The notes beneath the pieces are model-generated. The model was given only the letters and a program-made list of their open reading frames with translations. It made no database searches and was not told the origin of the DNA. The position numbers were made by a program, and so were the translations under genes. DNA of 60,000 nt from Symbiodinium natans. Lineage: Eukaryota; Sar; Dinophyceae; Suessiales; Symbiodiniaceae. The stretch spans positions 415,574 to 475,573 of the forward strand of contig CAJNDS010002273.1 in the NCBI GenBank assembly GCA_905221605.1, written 5' to 3'. This document shows, one piece after another, positions 30,175 through 41,207 of the stretch; position 1 is the stretch's first letter; the number at the start of each line of letters is the position of its first letter.

Positions 30175-31770
30175 ATACGACTCATATCCGAGAGATTAGT
30201 GATATCAGTTATGAACGTGCGCAAGGCGAAACTTTCGCTTCATGTTCATGACATCCATGATATGATACTGACACTTACAATGTTAAGATTGTATATCTTT
30301 ACGATCTTCATCATGCATTCCACAAAACAGCTGATTTGGTTGCCTTCACTGCGAACGCTCCGTTTTCGGTGCAGAGACAGCTTCGCTGCCGTCGATGCAG
30401 AGCCGAGGAGCTCCTCCTGTGCACGAACAGCCACATGTCCTGAAAGGCATCGGGTTTCGCAGGCGCTCAGGCACCGTACAAGAGTCGACAGAGGACAGAC
30501 GAGGCATGCGCGCGAAGGATGCCGAAGGATGTCGGAGCGCCCCTATCATGCTGCCACCATCTGCCACCACGTCTCTACAATTCACACTCCTCAGATACAC
30601 ATCTCCCCTATCTCACTTGAACGCCGAGACTCTTAGCCGCCTCCCCAGTTTTCTGAGCACCCTTGCACTTCGAAGAGCACTCACACAGGCAGTGAAGGCC
30701 ACGCAGGCACGGAGTCGGTGCGACCTGCGGCTTCTACAAGGAACAATGGTACAGGAACATGACTATGAGCCTTTGTTCTCACCCATCTTATGCAGTTTTA
30801 TGATGTAGGACAACCTACTAGCCAGCTACTAACATAACGATGTCATCCGCCTACCCAAAGCTTCAAGGCCCGGCTAAGTAGCGACCCTGAGCCCTGCTTT
30901 GTTCCTGCTCCATGGTGTAGACTGGCGTGCACAAGGGTAGCCAGCGAGCGACCGGAAGTGTGTCCCAAAGTGTCGGGAATGCAGCGAAACCTTTACAGGA
31001 GCATCCTGGGGACCCCTGGGGCTGTTTTTCCCATGGCTGCCGCATGTTGCGACCCACGCTTTCTTACGGTGCTCCAGAATCCTACCGCCAGTAAGAAAGG
31101 CACTTGAGTGCCGATTGCGGGTCAGTGAGCGCCGTTTTTTCTCTTCGAGCCGTAGAGTTACCCTCTCCCTCTCTCAGGTACTCGAAGCGTCAGACCTGTA
31201 AACCCTAAATCCTAAACCCTAAACCCTAAACCCTAAACTTAGACGCTAAATCCTCAACCCTAACCCTAAACCCTAATTAACAGACCCCCCAAGCAAGGGA
31301 CGCCCACTCTCCCGCATCCTCCCGCCTCGAAGACGGAAGGGATCTGACCACCCTCACACTCCTCCTGGAAGTGGGGTTTAGGCTTTAGGGTTTAAGGTTT
31401 AGGGTTTAGGGTTTAGGGTTTATGCTCTGTTTTTCTTTGTGGGAGGGGAGAGAGTGGGAGCGTGCAGGGGCCCGGTTTTCCGTTGAGAGAGAGAGATCCC
31501 CTTGCCAGGGACTCGGTCTTCGGATGAGCCTTTCTTTCTACTTCGAGGACTTGGGGGAAAGTTGGCTGGGACAAACATATACCATGCAGGCCGGGACTAG
31601 GATAGGGATTCTGAAGGAGAGGTTTGAGAGCACATTGGATCACTCCCATCAATCGCAAGGCGTGTGAGGAAGTTGAGTAAGCTGAAAATGTTCGACGAAG
31701 CTTGCGCGCTGAGCCCAAACCTCTCGAATCATGCTCTGCCCCACTCCATCCCCTGTTTCACTGAATCGGC
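30175..31770. other. Region without a confident gene
   Basis: Overlapping frames on both strands at 30172-30810 and 31413-31718 are not convincing. Telomere-like blocks lie at 31198-31276 (with irregular CCCTAAT and CCTCAA units) and 31372-31422. Confidence 0.5.
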
Positions 31771-31843
31771 AACCCTAAACCCTAAACCCTAAACCCTAAA
31801 CCCTAAACCCTAAACCCTAAACCCTAAACCCTAAACCCTAAAC
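31770..31843. repeat. Telomere-like CCCTAAA array
   Basis: Ten perfect units. Confidence 0.95.
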
Positions 31844-32129
31844 CATACAAAGCCCAGGCAAGGCCTTGCGGGCAGAGGCTGCCAGGTCGGATCCAGTGCA
31901 TGGCTGGCGAGGCTCGCCGCCACCAAGGCCATGCTAGCAGCAGGCTTGAAAGCTCCGGCAGCGAAGCGGTGGAAACAAGAGGGCTTATGAGGGCTTATTC
32001 AGGAGGCAATGCACAGTGCCATCATGGCCATCACGCAAACACTACTACAAGCTACTACAAGCACTGGGGTGTAAGGGAGCACAGGTGAACAGCCGGTCTC
32101 CTCCGCTCACACTGCGATACGCTTCTTAT

Positions 32130-34312
32130 GGCTCCCTGGTTCATCCTTAGCCACGGGCCCCAAACCCAGAGCTCGGTATCATCTGGGTTGTCCCTGGGCG
32201 AAAACGTATGTGAGCATACTTCCAGTCTCCATGCCGGACTAACTGGCAACGTCTTCTCGGGCACAGGGCTGGCGATAAGTTGCCACGAGCGTGTGCTGCT
32301 CGCAAGCCGCAAGCCTCCAGCGGGGCTCTGGGGTCGGACTAGGGAGTTCTAACTGACAGCAACATGGTCAGTGCTCAAACTGATGGTCTCTTCTTGAATT
32401 GTTACCCCTAACTATTAGGGGCCGCCTTATAGTAGCATGCCCCAAAGCCCAAAGCAACCCCAATTCAGAGAAATGACCACATGTGTCCCCCGGATGCCGG
32501 CCAGGCTTTGTGGCTGCGTGGCATGATCCAGATTCTAAGCCTGCCTCCCCCCGCAGCGAAGAGCGGTCACTCTTTTGGGGTTTCGGGTTTAGGGTTTAGG
32601 GTTTAGGGTTTACGGTTTAGGGTTTAGGGTTTAGAAAACTTCCGAGGCTTCGGCGAGCGAACACATCGGACCTCTCCCTCTTGCTGAAAGGGCTCGAAGA
32701 GAATCGGGGACAGCCTCGGTATCATATCCCATGACATACTGTTCTACGATATGACTTAATATGACACCTAGGAGGCATGTGCCAACTCTCTGAACCAGCC
32801 CATTCAAGGACAGGACAACCGAGCTTCATCTTGGGTTCTTTCTGTACTTGTCTGGCTCTTGCATGTGCGCTATATGACATATGTTCATAGTACGGTATAC
32901 AATAAGACCATGATCTTCTTATATGATTGTAGAAATACTGTAAATTGGAAGCAAGGAAAATGGTATAACATAACATAACATAATATACAATGATACAATA
33001 TAGTATAATATAAATACTGTTATACAATATGATACTTGGGAGGCGTGTTAAGGCACAACATGTGTGAAAAGGCACAACACCAAGTCTCGGGCACATGTTT
33101 TTGACCGTCTCTGCAAAGAGACGAGTCCCTCCCGCAAACCTCGAGCAGAGAATGCGCAGTCTTGCAAGATAAGGTCCTGCTTTCTGAAATTTTCTGCAGA
33201 TTTTGCAAGGCCAGGTGAACATCACGAAGGGGCTGCTTGGCCACACGCCCACAGCTGATCCTTGGAGTCAACAATGCAGGTGTGGTACCTGGCCGAGACA
33301 AAGAGCGGCATCCCAGCGTTGAGGAGACCCGCGTCAGACTCTGAGGAAACATCGCATCCCAAGCCCTAAACCCTAAACCCGAAACAGCGCTTCGGGCACA
33401 TGGCGCAGTGGACTTCCTTCACGTGGCTGGACATGGGCACCTTTGGGTGGCCGCTGCGGTCGCGGAACGGGATGGTTGTTCTCCAAGTTCCTGTTCCTGT
33501 AGGAGAAACCCTCAACCCTAAACCCTAAACCTCAACCCTCAACCCTAAACCCTGAACTAAACCCTAAACCCTAAACCCCATATGAGCCAACTTGGGGATT
33601 CAGGAGCAGCTCGCGAATTGAACTCCAGAACATGGTAGGATTCTCTTCGGCGCCCAGGTCAGAGACTACGCTTTGCCACACTCGGATTGGGGTTTCGGGT
33701 TTAGGGTTTAGGGTTTAGGGTTTAGGGTTCAGGGTTTAGGGTTTAGGGTTTAGGGTTTAGGGTTTAGGGTTTAGGGTTTAGGGCTTAGGGCTTAGGGCTT
33801 AGGGCTTAGGGCTTAGGGTTTAGGGGTACAATCCTTCCTGTTGCGTGGGTTGCACACCGCCAGCAGCGCTAGCAGGACATCTGTATGCTGTATGAAATAG
33901 CAAAACAAGAAGATAGCCGAGCCTCGAGTATGGCATCTGACCCCAGATACTGCTGAGAGCCCGGACTAGTGCCGGAACATATTCGTTCTTCACATCCTCG
34001 GGCCAACCAAATCACATTTGCATGAAGCTGCAAGGACAGCTCTATCATGGAACGGTCTGCGACGAGCTTCCCTGAATGTGTGTGTCGGTTCTGATCCCAC
34101 ACACGAGGCTCTCACCCCGTGTCCAAGTCTCCCGAACCAGCCAGTGCCGAAGGTCAGGAGCTTGCCATCCTGCGCCCCAACGCGCGCAGGCAACGTCAAC
34201 CAGCTGAAGCAAGCTGACGCTGTCCCCTCCCTCAACAGCAGCTCTCTTCCCAACCTGCGTCACGAGGGCGGAATGCTGCGACCTGGGGCCCATGGTCACT
34301 CGTCTCCATCGA
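32130..34312 (-). CDS. RCC1-repeat protein built from mini-exons
   Basis: Exons, 5' to 3' on the minus strand: 34312-34255 (VTMGPRSQHSALVTQ) ending at a GTTGGG donor; 34169-34116, exactly 18 codons (DGKLLTFGTGWFGRLGHG) between CAG and GTGAG; 33996-33951 (DVKNEYVPALVRALS) between GAG and GTATC; about 33330-33230 (FVSARYHTCIVDSKDQLWAC then GQ); about 32330-32275 (WRLAACEQHTLVAT); about 32193-32130 (DNPDDTELWVWGPWLRMN). These fit the RCC1 blade pattern: cG..HsalvT.dGkl.tfG.g..GrLGhG...nE..PalV.aL. RCC1 propellers act as guanine-exchange or protein-scaffold modules. Two further exons (33685-33577 and about 33485-33379) lie within the span and may be inserted domains of the same protein. Exact joints 3' of 33951 are unresolved. 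Confidence 0.72.
33379..33485 (-). CDS. Cys/His-rich exon ending at GG/GTTTAGGG
   Basis: The frame reads TWRTTIPFRDRSGHPKVPMS then SHVKEVHCAMCPKRCFG, with a C-x2-C pair resembling a zinc-finger knuckle (HCAMCPKRCF). It follows an ACAG acceptor and ends at the donor GTTTAGGG (33378 downward). It lies inside the RCC1-gene span on the same strand. The product is unknown. Confidence 0.5.
33508..33576. repeat. CCCTAAA/CCCTCAA array in an intron
   Basis: About nine units with CCCTCAA and CCCTGAA variants, lying between coding exons 33577-33685 and 33379-33485. Confidence 0.92.
33577..33685 (-). CDS. Coding exon between two opposed arrays
   Basis: The frame reads VWQSVVSDLGAEENPTMFWS then SIRELLLNPQVGSYG and ends at GGG/GTTTAGGG (array 33508-33576). 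On its 5' side it is preceded by the end of the array 33692-33828. The composition is strongly coding. Confidence 0.52.
33692..33828. repeat. TTTAGGG array ending in CTTAGGG block
   Basis: About 13 TTTAGGG units, then six CTTAGGG units (33780-33818), again clustered variants. Confidence 0.95.
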
Positions 34313-34449
34313 TTGTAAGCAATGAGGTGCTGTCTCGACTTCAGGATGGGCAGCTTCAACTTCTCGGTCCCCGGCCCGCAGTTCACACCGCGAATGACGC
34401 GGAGCTGGCGCGGCCGGAGGGGTTGTAGGGTTTAGGGTTTAGGGATTTT

Positions 34450-35640
34450 AGGGGGGGTCATGTGTTCACCCAGGCCATGGGAGCAACAGAAACTCAGAGG
34501 TACGAGTAGATGGAGTAGAATCACAGCTGACATCATGAGAACCCCGTATCCACGTTTCAGCCACCCTCGAAACGCCCCCCATGCCAACAGCCGACCCTTA
34601 AAAAGATGGTCCGAAGGTTCAACCCGCAGAAAGACCCTGAGCTGAACCCGAGCTCTTTCTCCGTGCTTGCAAGCTGTGTGTCTTGAGATTTAACTGCTCC
34701 TGGGCTGCCCTTGTCAACCTCGACACGCCCCTGTTTTGCAAACGACAAGCATTACCCACTGCTTACCTGGCTCGATCCTGGCAGGCATAAGTGCTTCCTC
34801 GGTAAACACCAGCTGTTCGCACCCTAAACCCTAAACCCTGTTGCGTCAGGCTTGATGTCCTCACCCTAAACCTTTTTTGAACCCAGACTCTTACCTAAAC
34901 CCTAAAGCCTCAAGTGGGGAACAAGGGGGAATAAATAGAAAATGTATGTGATGTCATTCCGAGTTTTCAAAGATGCTTGTCTAAACAAACTGGCTCGGAA
35001 AGAAGCCCCGTCACCCCAAGTGAAGCTTCAAAAGCCGCGCTCGACGAAACTGTCCCTGGAGGCCGAATGTTCAACTTTCTCAAAAAGGCAGGGAGGCCCC
35101 AAAGGCATGGGTCCAGAAAGGCCCAAACAGGCTTTGGAGGCCCGAGAGCCTGAAAAAACACCCTGACTTCAACTCGGTCAAAGCTCGAAGCAAAACCCCT
35201 AAGAGGCCCCGAACCCCCAACAGCCCTCGGCGGCTCAAAAGATCCGGAAGGCCCGGAAAGGTATCGCAAAACACCCAAAAAAAATGCCTCCCAAAAGGCA
35301 CCAAGGCCGGAGAACCCAAGGCCCCTCCCCCCCCACCAGGACCCCAGGCTCCAACAGAGAAATTCTGTTAGGGCCCGACCGCGCACTCCCACAATCCAAA
35401 CCAATAAACCTGAAATCTTTCGTTCAAAACCTTTCGGTCAACACACGTTCGGACCCCACAGCCTACACAATTTCAAACAAAAAAACCCTGAGCAACAATG
35501 CTTACCTACGATGGTGAATGTGGGGGCAGCCCAGGAAAATCCAATTGATGCCCCGAGGCGTACAATCCCTCCCAAAGCTTTGTCCCAACAAGCGCGCTGT
35601 GAGGCAGACGCTTGGCCTTCGGGCTTGTGATTGATCTACA
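34450..35640. other. Region without a confident gene
   Basis: Short CCCTAAA blocks occur at 34822-34841 and 34864-34872; the second is followed by TTTTTTGAACCCAGACTC (conserved leader). Open minus frames at 34967-35404 are Gly/Leu/Phe-rich readings of a C-skewed, low-complexity sequence related in style to 24720-24960. Confidence 0.5.
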
Positions 35641-35659
35641 TATTGACGTCTTGATTATT

Positions 35660-35666
35660 TTGTATA

Positions 35667-35702
<36 letters not shown>

Positions 35703-35815
35703 ATATATATATATGTATGTAGATGCATTACTTGCTTGTTTATCTACATGTTTATCTCTATTTAGTAACTATATTTATATCTATATCTAGAAACTAATAT
35801 CCACATACGTGTATG
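35660..35815. repeat. TA/GT microsatellite
   Basis: (TA)n, (GT)n, (TA)n followed by AT-rich sequence. Confidence 0.88.
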
Positions 35816-35937
35816 TTTAGGAACCCAACAGCGGCCTTTGGCGCAAGCTTTGGAGGTACTGCAGAGTAATGCGTTGGATCCGAGCCAGCAAGTCCACGTC
35901 CGATTCTGTCGCCACGCTACTGGAAAGGGGGGATCCT

Positions 35938-36042
35938 TGGGTTTGGGTTTGGGGTTTAGGGTTTAGGGTTTAGGGTTTAGGGTTTGGGGTTTGGGGTTTG
36001 GGGTTTAGGGCTTTAGGGTTTGGGGTTTTCGGGTTTTAGGGC
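35938..36042. repeat. TTTAGGG/TTTGGGG array
   Basis: About 14 units in which TTTGGGG blocks alternate with TTTAGGG blocks. Confidence 0.93.
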
Positions 36043-36162
36043 TGCAAGCAGAATGAGACCCAAGAGTCGCCTAGGCCCTAGGAATAACAAGGGTGCCTTT
36101 TTTTGGGTTCAAAGGGGTTGCAAAGGGAAACCCAAAATCCTGACAAAAAAGGGAAGAGGTGC

Positions 36163-36447
36163 CTACTCTGGGTCCTGGCCTCTGGATCCATCTTCATCCG
36201 TTGGCCCCCCTGGGTCTAGCCATGAGCCCCTTGAGGGCACGGCTTTCGCGAGCCCGTAAAGTGCATTATCCAAAGTCTGGCATCCTGTCGGATGCCTGCA
36301 CATTCCTGGCCCTGGGCCAATGGAGACGTTGGCCTGAGAATGAGGACCAATCAAGTTGCCAAGAACCGGCTTCTCAACACAACTAAAGCGAAGCGTCGGC
36401 TCCCAGCGATGGAGTAACCACGGACTCATAACAGGATTACCTGACAA
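36163..36447 (-). CDS. Coding-like stretch, unassigned
   Basis: The minus frame reads GMCRHPTGCQTLDNALYGLA then KAVPSRGSWLDPGGPTDEDG. Composition is plausible but no family is recognised. The plus strand is also open. Confidence 0.25.
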   Translation of the reverse strand: MSGNPVMSPWLLHRWEPTLRFSCVEKPVLGNLIGPHSQANVSIGPGPGMCRHPTGCQTLDNALYGLAKAVPSRGSWLDPGGPTDEDGSRGQDPE

Positions 36448-36813
36448 ACTGGCACATCCTCTTCGAGGATCCAGCTGCAGGCTGTGGTCTTTGAGTTTGG
36501 CCCGGTTCGAAGCCCTACCGGCTCCTTGCCCCTATACGGTAGCCTTAAGGCCCTACAACCAGGACAAAGGCTTGCAATTCTGAAAGAAACCATGAAATCA
36601 TTGCTCCATGACGCGGATCGATCAACGTTTCCCTGCAAACACCTGGCAAGGTGACCGTTTGGGGGTCTTACGACCCCCGTCACCACCAAGCCTTATGGAA
36701 ACGATCCGAACCAAGGCTTGACAGAATCTACACGTGGTTCGCCAGGCTTCTCTGGGCTCAGAGTTGACAAGGGGCAACAAGGCACCAGCATCAGATACCT
36801 CTGGGAAACACGA

Positions 36814-36870
36814 CCCTAAACCCTAAACCCTAAACCCTAAACCCTAAACCCTAAACCTTACAACCTTACA
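36814..36870. repeat. Telomere-like CCCTAAA array
   Basis: Seven units ending in CCTTACAACCTTACAACC. Confidence 0.92.
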
Positions 36871-37004
36871 ACCTTAAGGGCTCCCTCAACTCTGATCCTG
36901 GCTCCCTTACGTTAGCGTGGGCGCATGCTCATCAAGTCTCCTGCGGGCGGAACGATTTTTGCACTTTTCTATATGCGTATGTAGACCGGTATCTTTTTTG
37001 ACTT

Positions 37005-37440
37005 ACTTATTATATATATATATATGTTTTAATTTAATTTTCTTTTTATGTATTTATTTGTATTTATGTTTATGTTTATGTTTATGTTTTTTGTTTATGT
37101 TTATATTTATTTATTTATCTATTTATAACTATATGTATATTTATATTTATAAAGATATATATATATATATATATATGTATGTATCATTGATTTCAATGTA
37201 CTTCTAGTTTACTTAACTGCTTGTTTCTATGTTTCTGCTGTTGAATCTATATACATATATATGCATATACTTATCTACCTATATATTTATATATGTATAC
37301 ATACATACTTATATTGTATACTTAAATATTTAAGTCCGTATCTATGTATGTACTTATGCATGGTTTTATAGTTATGTTGATGTTTGAAAGTATGCAAACC
37401 TGTACAATACATGTACAACAATATATGTATGTACATCTGT
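37005..37440. repeat. AT-rich TTTATG/TATG satellite block
   Basis: Long stretch of TATATA, TTTATGTTTATG and ATATGTAT simple repeats. No gene. Confidence 0.88.
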
Positions 37441-37683
37441 ATTGGGGATCACCACACATTGGGAGATCTGCTACAAAGAATCGCGATAAGGCACTTGGGC
37501 AGCCGTGATCCTGCCGGCTTTTCTGCCAGCCAGAAACACCCAAAGTACATCAAGGATTGCAACCAGCTTATTGGTACTGAGACAGAGCACACACACACAC
37601 ACTGACTGAGACAGAGAGACACATCCCCAAACTGACACCGAATCACTCAGTTGGAGTGCCATCACACAGTGATCCCGCCAACT

Positions 37684-37735
37684 CCCTAAACCCTGAACCC
37701 TAAACCCTAAACCCTAAACGGCCCTAAACCCTAAA
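37684..37735. repeat. Telomere-like CCCTAAA array
   Basis: Six units, interrupted by ACGGCC. The region 37740-38370 has open frames on both strands but no confident gene. Confidence 0.9.
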
Positions 37736-38379
37736 CACACTGAGCCCTGGTTGCCCTCTCCAGTCCTCGTGCTCCTGTACTGGTGGCTGGGCCGGTGCTG
37801 CACTGGACTCCTTCTTGGCCTCTCAAGGTGTGGGGGAGGCTCCCCCGTTTTACGAACAGTCCCTTCACAGGGGATTGTAGTAGGGGGGCATTCTGCTGTT
37901 CGTTTTAGGGGTGAGCAGCCCCAAGTGTGGGGGGTTCAAGGAGTAGAAACCAGACGGCAGAAGCTGCACCCTCCCCGACTCACGACCTGCCTTGGCTTTC
38001 ACCGTGGTCGTTCTCATCGGTTCCTGCGTCAATGCATCTAGGCTGTCTAGGCCTCGCATTCCTACGCCAGGGCGCTGTAGCTCGGACGTGTGACAGACGG
38101 CAGGGGCAAATGCCCAGCATCCTTTGCCTGCTACATATGAAATGGTCTACCAGCCCAGGATGATGACTCAAGTGTCAAGAGCACCTTCTTCTTCACACCA
38201 TCCGTGTGCGCGATGTCCTGGCACCAAGGAACTTCGTTGGACTTCTCAGGGTTTTGAAGGGTCGCTTTGAAGGATTCACCTGAGGACCTGCAACTTTGGG
38301 AGACCAAACGAGAAACACTCTGGTGCGAGCCCATCGAAACCCAAATTGTGCGCTCACACTGCATGGTCTATGGGTCTTT

Positions 38380-38600
38380 AGTTAAATCCCGACAGCAACC
38401 GAAGAGCAACAAGTTCCGGCTCCTTCAAGTTTCCGGCCAGCTCCGTCATGCAAGTGAGCAACTCGGTCATTCGGCCCTCGATGCGCCCCAAAGCGTCGAT
38501 GCACTTGGCATCCTGCATTTTTTGCACTTGACAAATTGCCTTCGTGGGGGCTGCAAAGCGATTGTTTAAATGTGGCAACGCCAGCATATGTGCGCGAAGT
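38380..38600 (-). CDS. Coding exon, coiled-coil-like, unassigned
   Basis: The frame reads PTKAICQVQKMQDAKCIDAL, GRIEGRMTELLTCMTELAGN, LKEPELVALRLLSG. Heptad-like spacing of L/M/I suggests a coiled coil. The frame stops at TAA near 38378, or is spliced at the GTCGGG just before it. Confidence 0.5.
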
Positions 38601-38706
38601 AACGACAATAACTGTTTCGACAGCGTCCATCAGCACACGGAACACACCCGGAATATGCAAGTTCCATATTCCGCCCTTTGCCCCCCAAAGAGCTACAGAC
38701 TACATT

Positions 38707-38846
38707 GGGGTTTGCGAAAATAAGGGACTCCCAATAAAGACCCCAAAAGAATACGATTCCCTTACCATAAGGACCCCAATACCGTACCCCTTTTTGCAAC
38801 CAGGTCTCTGCAGTTAGCCGGGTACCCCTAATTTCGGAAACCCCCA
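38707..38846 (-). mobile_element. Introner-like family A copy, inverted, with inserted leader
   Basis: Outer ends GGGGTTTGCG and CGGAAACCCCC flank the inverted family-A middle (ATACGATTCCCTTACCATAA, GGACCCCAATACCGTACCCC). Between GTACCCC and GGTACCCC lies a 33-bp segment, TTTTTGCAACCAGGTCTCTG plus CAGTTAGCC, which is nearly identical to 29343-29378. Confidence 0.7.
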
Positions 38847-39076
38847 TATGAGAAAAAGCTGAGTGCCCCAAGCAACACCGTCGGCCTGCAGAGGCGCGGC
38901 CGGACTTGGGACAGGCCGCACGTCCTGGGCCACAAGGAAGGCATGAGAAACCCAGGCAGCGCGAACCAGGGTTTATGGGATTTTGGGTTTTTAGGGGGTT
39001 GTTTTTTGCCACCTGCCTAGCAGCCCCGAAACACTGCAGGGATGCAAGACAGTCCATGTCATGTGTTTTTTGGGCT

Positions 39077-39122
39077 TAACCCTAAACCCTAAACCCTAAA
39101 CCCTAAACCCTAAACCCTAAAC
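39077..39122. repeat. CCCTAAA array at an exon border
   Basis: Six perfect units. On the gene strand the exon 39123-39199 ends GGCT/GTTTAGGG. Confidence 0.94.
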
Positions 39123-39199
39123 AGCCGATCCTTGACTTCCTCCTTCTTCTCCTTGACCGCGGGGGCGGTCAGGTCAGCTGGCGCGCCCACGAGCTGAGC
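39123..39199 (-). CDS. Coding exon between TGACAG acceptor and GTTTAGGG donor
   Basis: 77 nt reading AQLVGAPADLTAPAVKEKKE then EVKDR, a Lys/Glu-rich, clearly coding stretch. The acceptor is CTTCTGACAG and the donor is the first base of the array. The plus strand is also open (PILDFLLLLLDRGGGQVSWR), but the minus reading has both splice sites. The product is unknown. Confidence 0.5.
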
Positions 39200-39245
39200 C
39201 TGTCAGAAGAGGCTGTCGAGGCTCTCTTTGATTCTCGAGGCATAC

Positions 39246-39359
39246 GGGGGTTTCCGCAACTAGAAAGGGGGTACCTTATTGGGGTCCTTAGTTTCAGGAA
39301 ATCGGAATCCTACTATTTGGGGGTCTGCTTTTGGGGACCCCCCAATTTCGTAAACCCCC
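39246..39359 (+). mobile_element. Introner-like palindromic element, family A copy 3
   Basis: Left GGGGGTTTCCGCAACTAGAA, right TTTCGTAAACCCCC; the middle has TACCTTATTGGGGTCCTTAG and TTTGGGGGTCTGC. The outermost bases CATAC/GGTATG extend the inverted match. Confidence 0.75.
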
Positions 39360-39530
39360 ATACCGGCCGAGACCGATCCTAGTGCTCCTTGAGGTCTGTT
39401 TCATAAGCTGTCGCGTGCCAGGATACCTGGCCGCTAACTCCCTTCTACCGTGATTCTTACACACATGGGGCACTGATCCTGTCTGGCTTCGGTTCCTGCA
39501 AGCGCATAGCAAACCACCGAGGGATTTTTG

Positions 39531-39611
39531 GGTTTAGGGTTTAGGGGTTTTTTCCCTCCTGGGTTTAGGGTTTAGGGTTTAGGGTTTAGTTAGGGTTCAG
39601 GGTTTAGGGTA
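39531..39611. repeat. TTTAGGG array
   Basis: About eight units with one interruption (TTTTTTCCCTCCTGG). Confidence 0.9.
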
Positions 39612-39619
39612 TATAAAAC

Positions 39620-39786
39620 ACCAGCATTGAGGTTTGCCATGGTGGAATGGCCTTGGGGCCATCAGCCTTGGCCTCTAGCCGCACAGCTGCGGGGGCCAAA
39701 CCCTGCTGATGCGTGTCATCTTCGAAACCTTTGCTGGGAGCACACGTGAGTTTCACGGGCCCATGAAGATGAAGGCCACAGAGCTT
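39620..39786 (-). CDS. Coding exon 3' of an array intron, unassigned
   Basis: The frame reads CAPSKGFEDDTHQQGLAPAA then VRLEAKADGPKAIPPWQT. The 5' border near 39785 (TTAAG/CTCTG) directly follows the array 39787-39829. Confidence 0.42.
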
Positions 39787-39833
39787 AACCTAAACCCTAA
39801 ACCCCAAACCCTAAACCCTCAACCCTAAACTAC

Positions 39834-39932
39834 TGGGATGTCAAGGCTCCCTCGACCCACTTCGCCAGCCGCTCACCGCCTCGGAAGTCCTCGGCTTTGA
39901 CTCCGCAAGGGCTCATGGCTGACAGATGCTAC
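39834..39932 (-). CDS. Coding exon ending at GTAGTTTAGGG donor
   Basis: The frame reads MSPCGVKAEDFRGGERLAKW then VEGALTS and runs to CCCA/GTAGTTTAGGG (39833 downward). Without splicing it would stop at that TAG. It is paired with the exon at 39620-39786 across the array. The product is unknown. Confidence 0.48.
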
Positions 39933-39999
39933 CAGCACAGATCGCGAGACACACCGGAAAGGTTTAGGGGTTTAGGGTTTAGGGTTTCTGCAGCACCAT

Positions 40000-40220
40000 C
40001 TCCAAAGAGCGAATATCGGGCGCCAACGTGAAACACAAGTCTGCACCGCAAGCCCAGGACACCAAAACCCCAGCACCCCAAAAAGCCCAGAACCCCACAA
40101 CCCAAACCGCAAACCGCAAAGCCCCAAAACACCAACCCCGACCCAAACAAGACCACGAACCCGAACCCCCGAGGCCGAAACCGCAAAACCCTCCCAGGCC
40201 TGCCGATGCAAAAGGTGAGC
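40000..40220. repeat. Degenerate C/A-rich repeat (AAACCCC, AACCCCGA)
   Basis: Irregular AAACCCC, CCCAAAA and GCAAACCGC units, probably decayed telomere-like sequence. A minus frame at its left end (VFHVGARYSLFGDGAAE) is coding-like and ends at the array 39961-39988. Confidence 0.6.
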
Positions 40221-40305
40221 AACTCTGAGGGCCATGCCAACATTTCAGGCTAGCCTCAGTGAAGCCTCACTCAAGCTAAGAAACCTCGGGGAATGACTAA
40301 TCACA

Positions 40306-41207
40306 TCACACGCGCGCTCGCGCAAAGGCCTCCGGCATCAAATACAGCCAGCTGGAAGGAAGCCGGCTCCACTCGACCACTACATGCATCTCCCCGCTCC
40401 AAAGCGGTCGAAAGGCAGTGGGCCACTCCAACTCAATCTCGACATGAAAGTGCAAGAAAAGGCGGACATGCACAACTTTGAGCTCCGTTGCTACGAGATC
40501 TTTCAGCCGACCCAAGAGCGTGCCAGCCCCAGGACAAGGCCACTCAGATTCGTGCTCCACCCAGCCGCGCACCCTGTGATGATATGCCAAGGTACAGCAG
40601 CGGCCACCAATGCAGGCAAACACAGGCTTTGACCGTGCAGCAACCCCTAGAAGACATCTCCTACTCCACGACTGGCACTGCTCGTCCACCTGCAGAACGT
40701 TGGTCCCCGCCGCGGATCTCTCCACTGCCCAGTGCGTGAGCCAACCCTCTGCCAGGCCTCGCCAGGCAACTCGGTCTTGCGCAACCTCCTGCATGTCTAA
40801 GCCTTGAGCCGCCAACCATCGGGCATGCCGGCGCCAGGAGGAGTTGTCAGGGCCAGTTCGTGCTCGTCGCCCCCCTTCTCGCTGACAAGCCATGAAGGAA
40901 TCTTCGCAAGCTACAACCATGCGCAGAAGAGGAGCATGCTGATGCCGGAGAGCATGACCAAGCCACGCCCAACCTTGTGAGAGGACGTACGCGTCGAGCA
41001 GACATCCATACCAGGCCCAGACACCAGCGGCTCATCCGTTCCCGATAGGGACAACACTGCACCAAGAAACTTAACGTGGTCCACCTGCGGCAGGCCACGC
41101 AGCCCCACTGGCAGGCCGCGCACGGTCGACAAGGAGAGCAGCGCGCATTTGTGAATGTCAATGCTCAGGCCGGCGCAACGGAGAGCATCGAGCAGTTGTG
41201 GCAGCAA
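40306..41207 (-). pseudogene. LINE post-RT C-terminal region, split by frameshifts
   Basis: The continuation is found in two other frames: 41207-40911 (LPQLLDALRCAGLSIDIHKC, then HVKFLGAVLSLSG, the RT thumb region) and 40920-40306 (RRHARWLAAQGLDMQEVAQD, then RVAWRGLAEGW, a typical LINE C-terminal pattern). Two single-base-type shifts therefore separate it from the catalytic part, so the copy is dead or mis-assembled. Confidence 0.75.
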
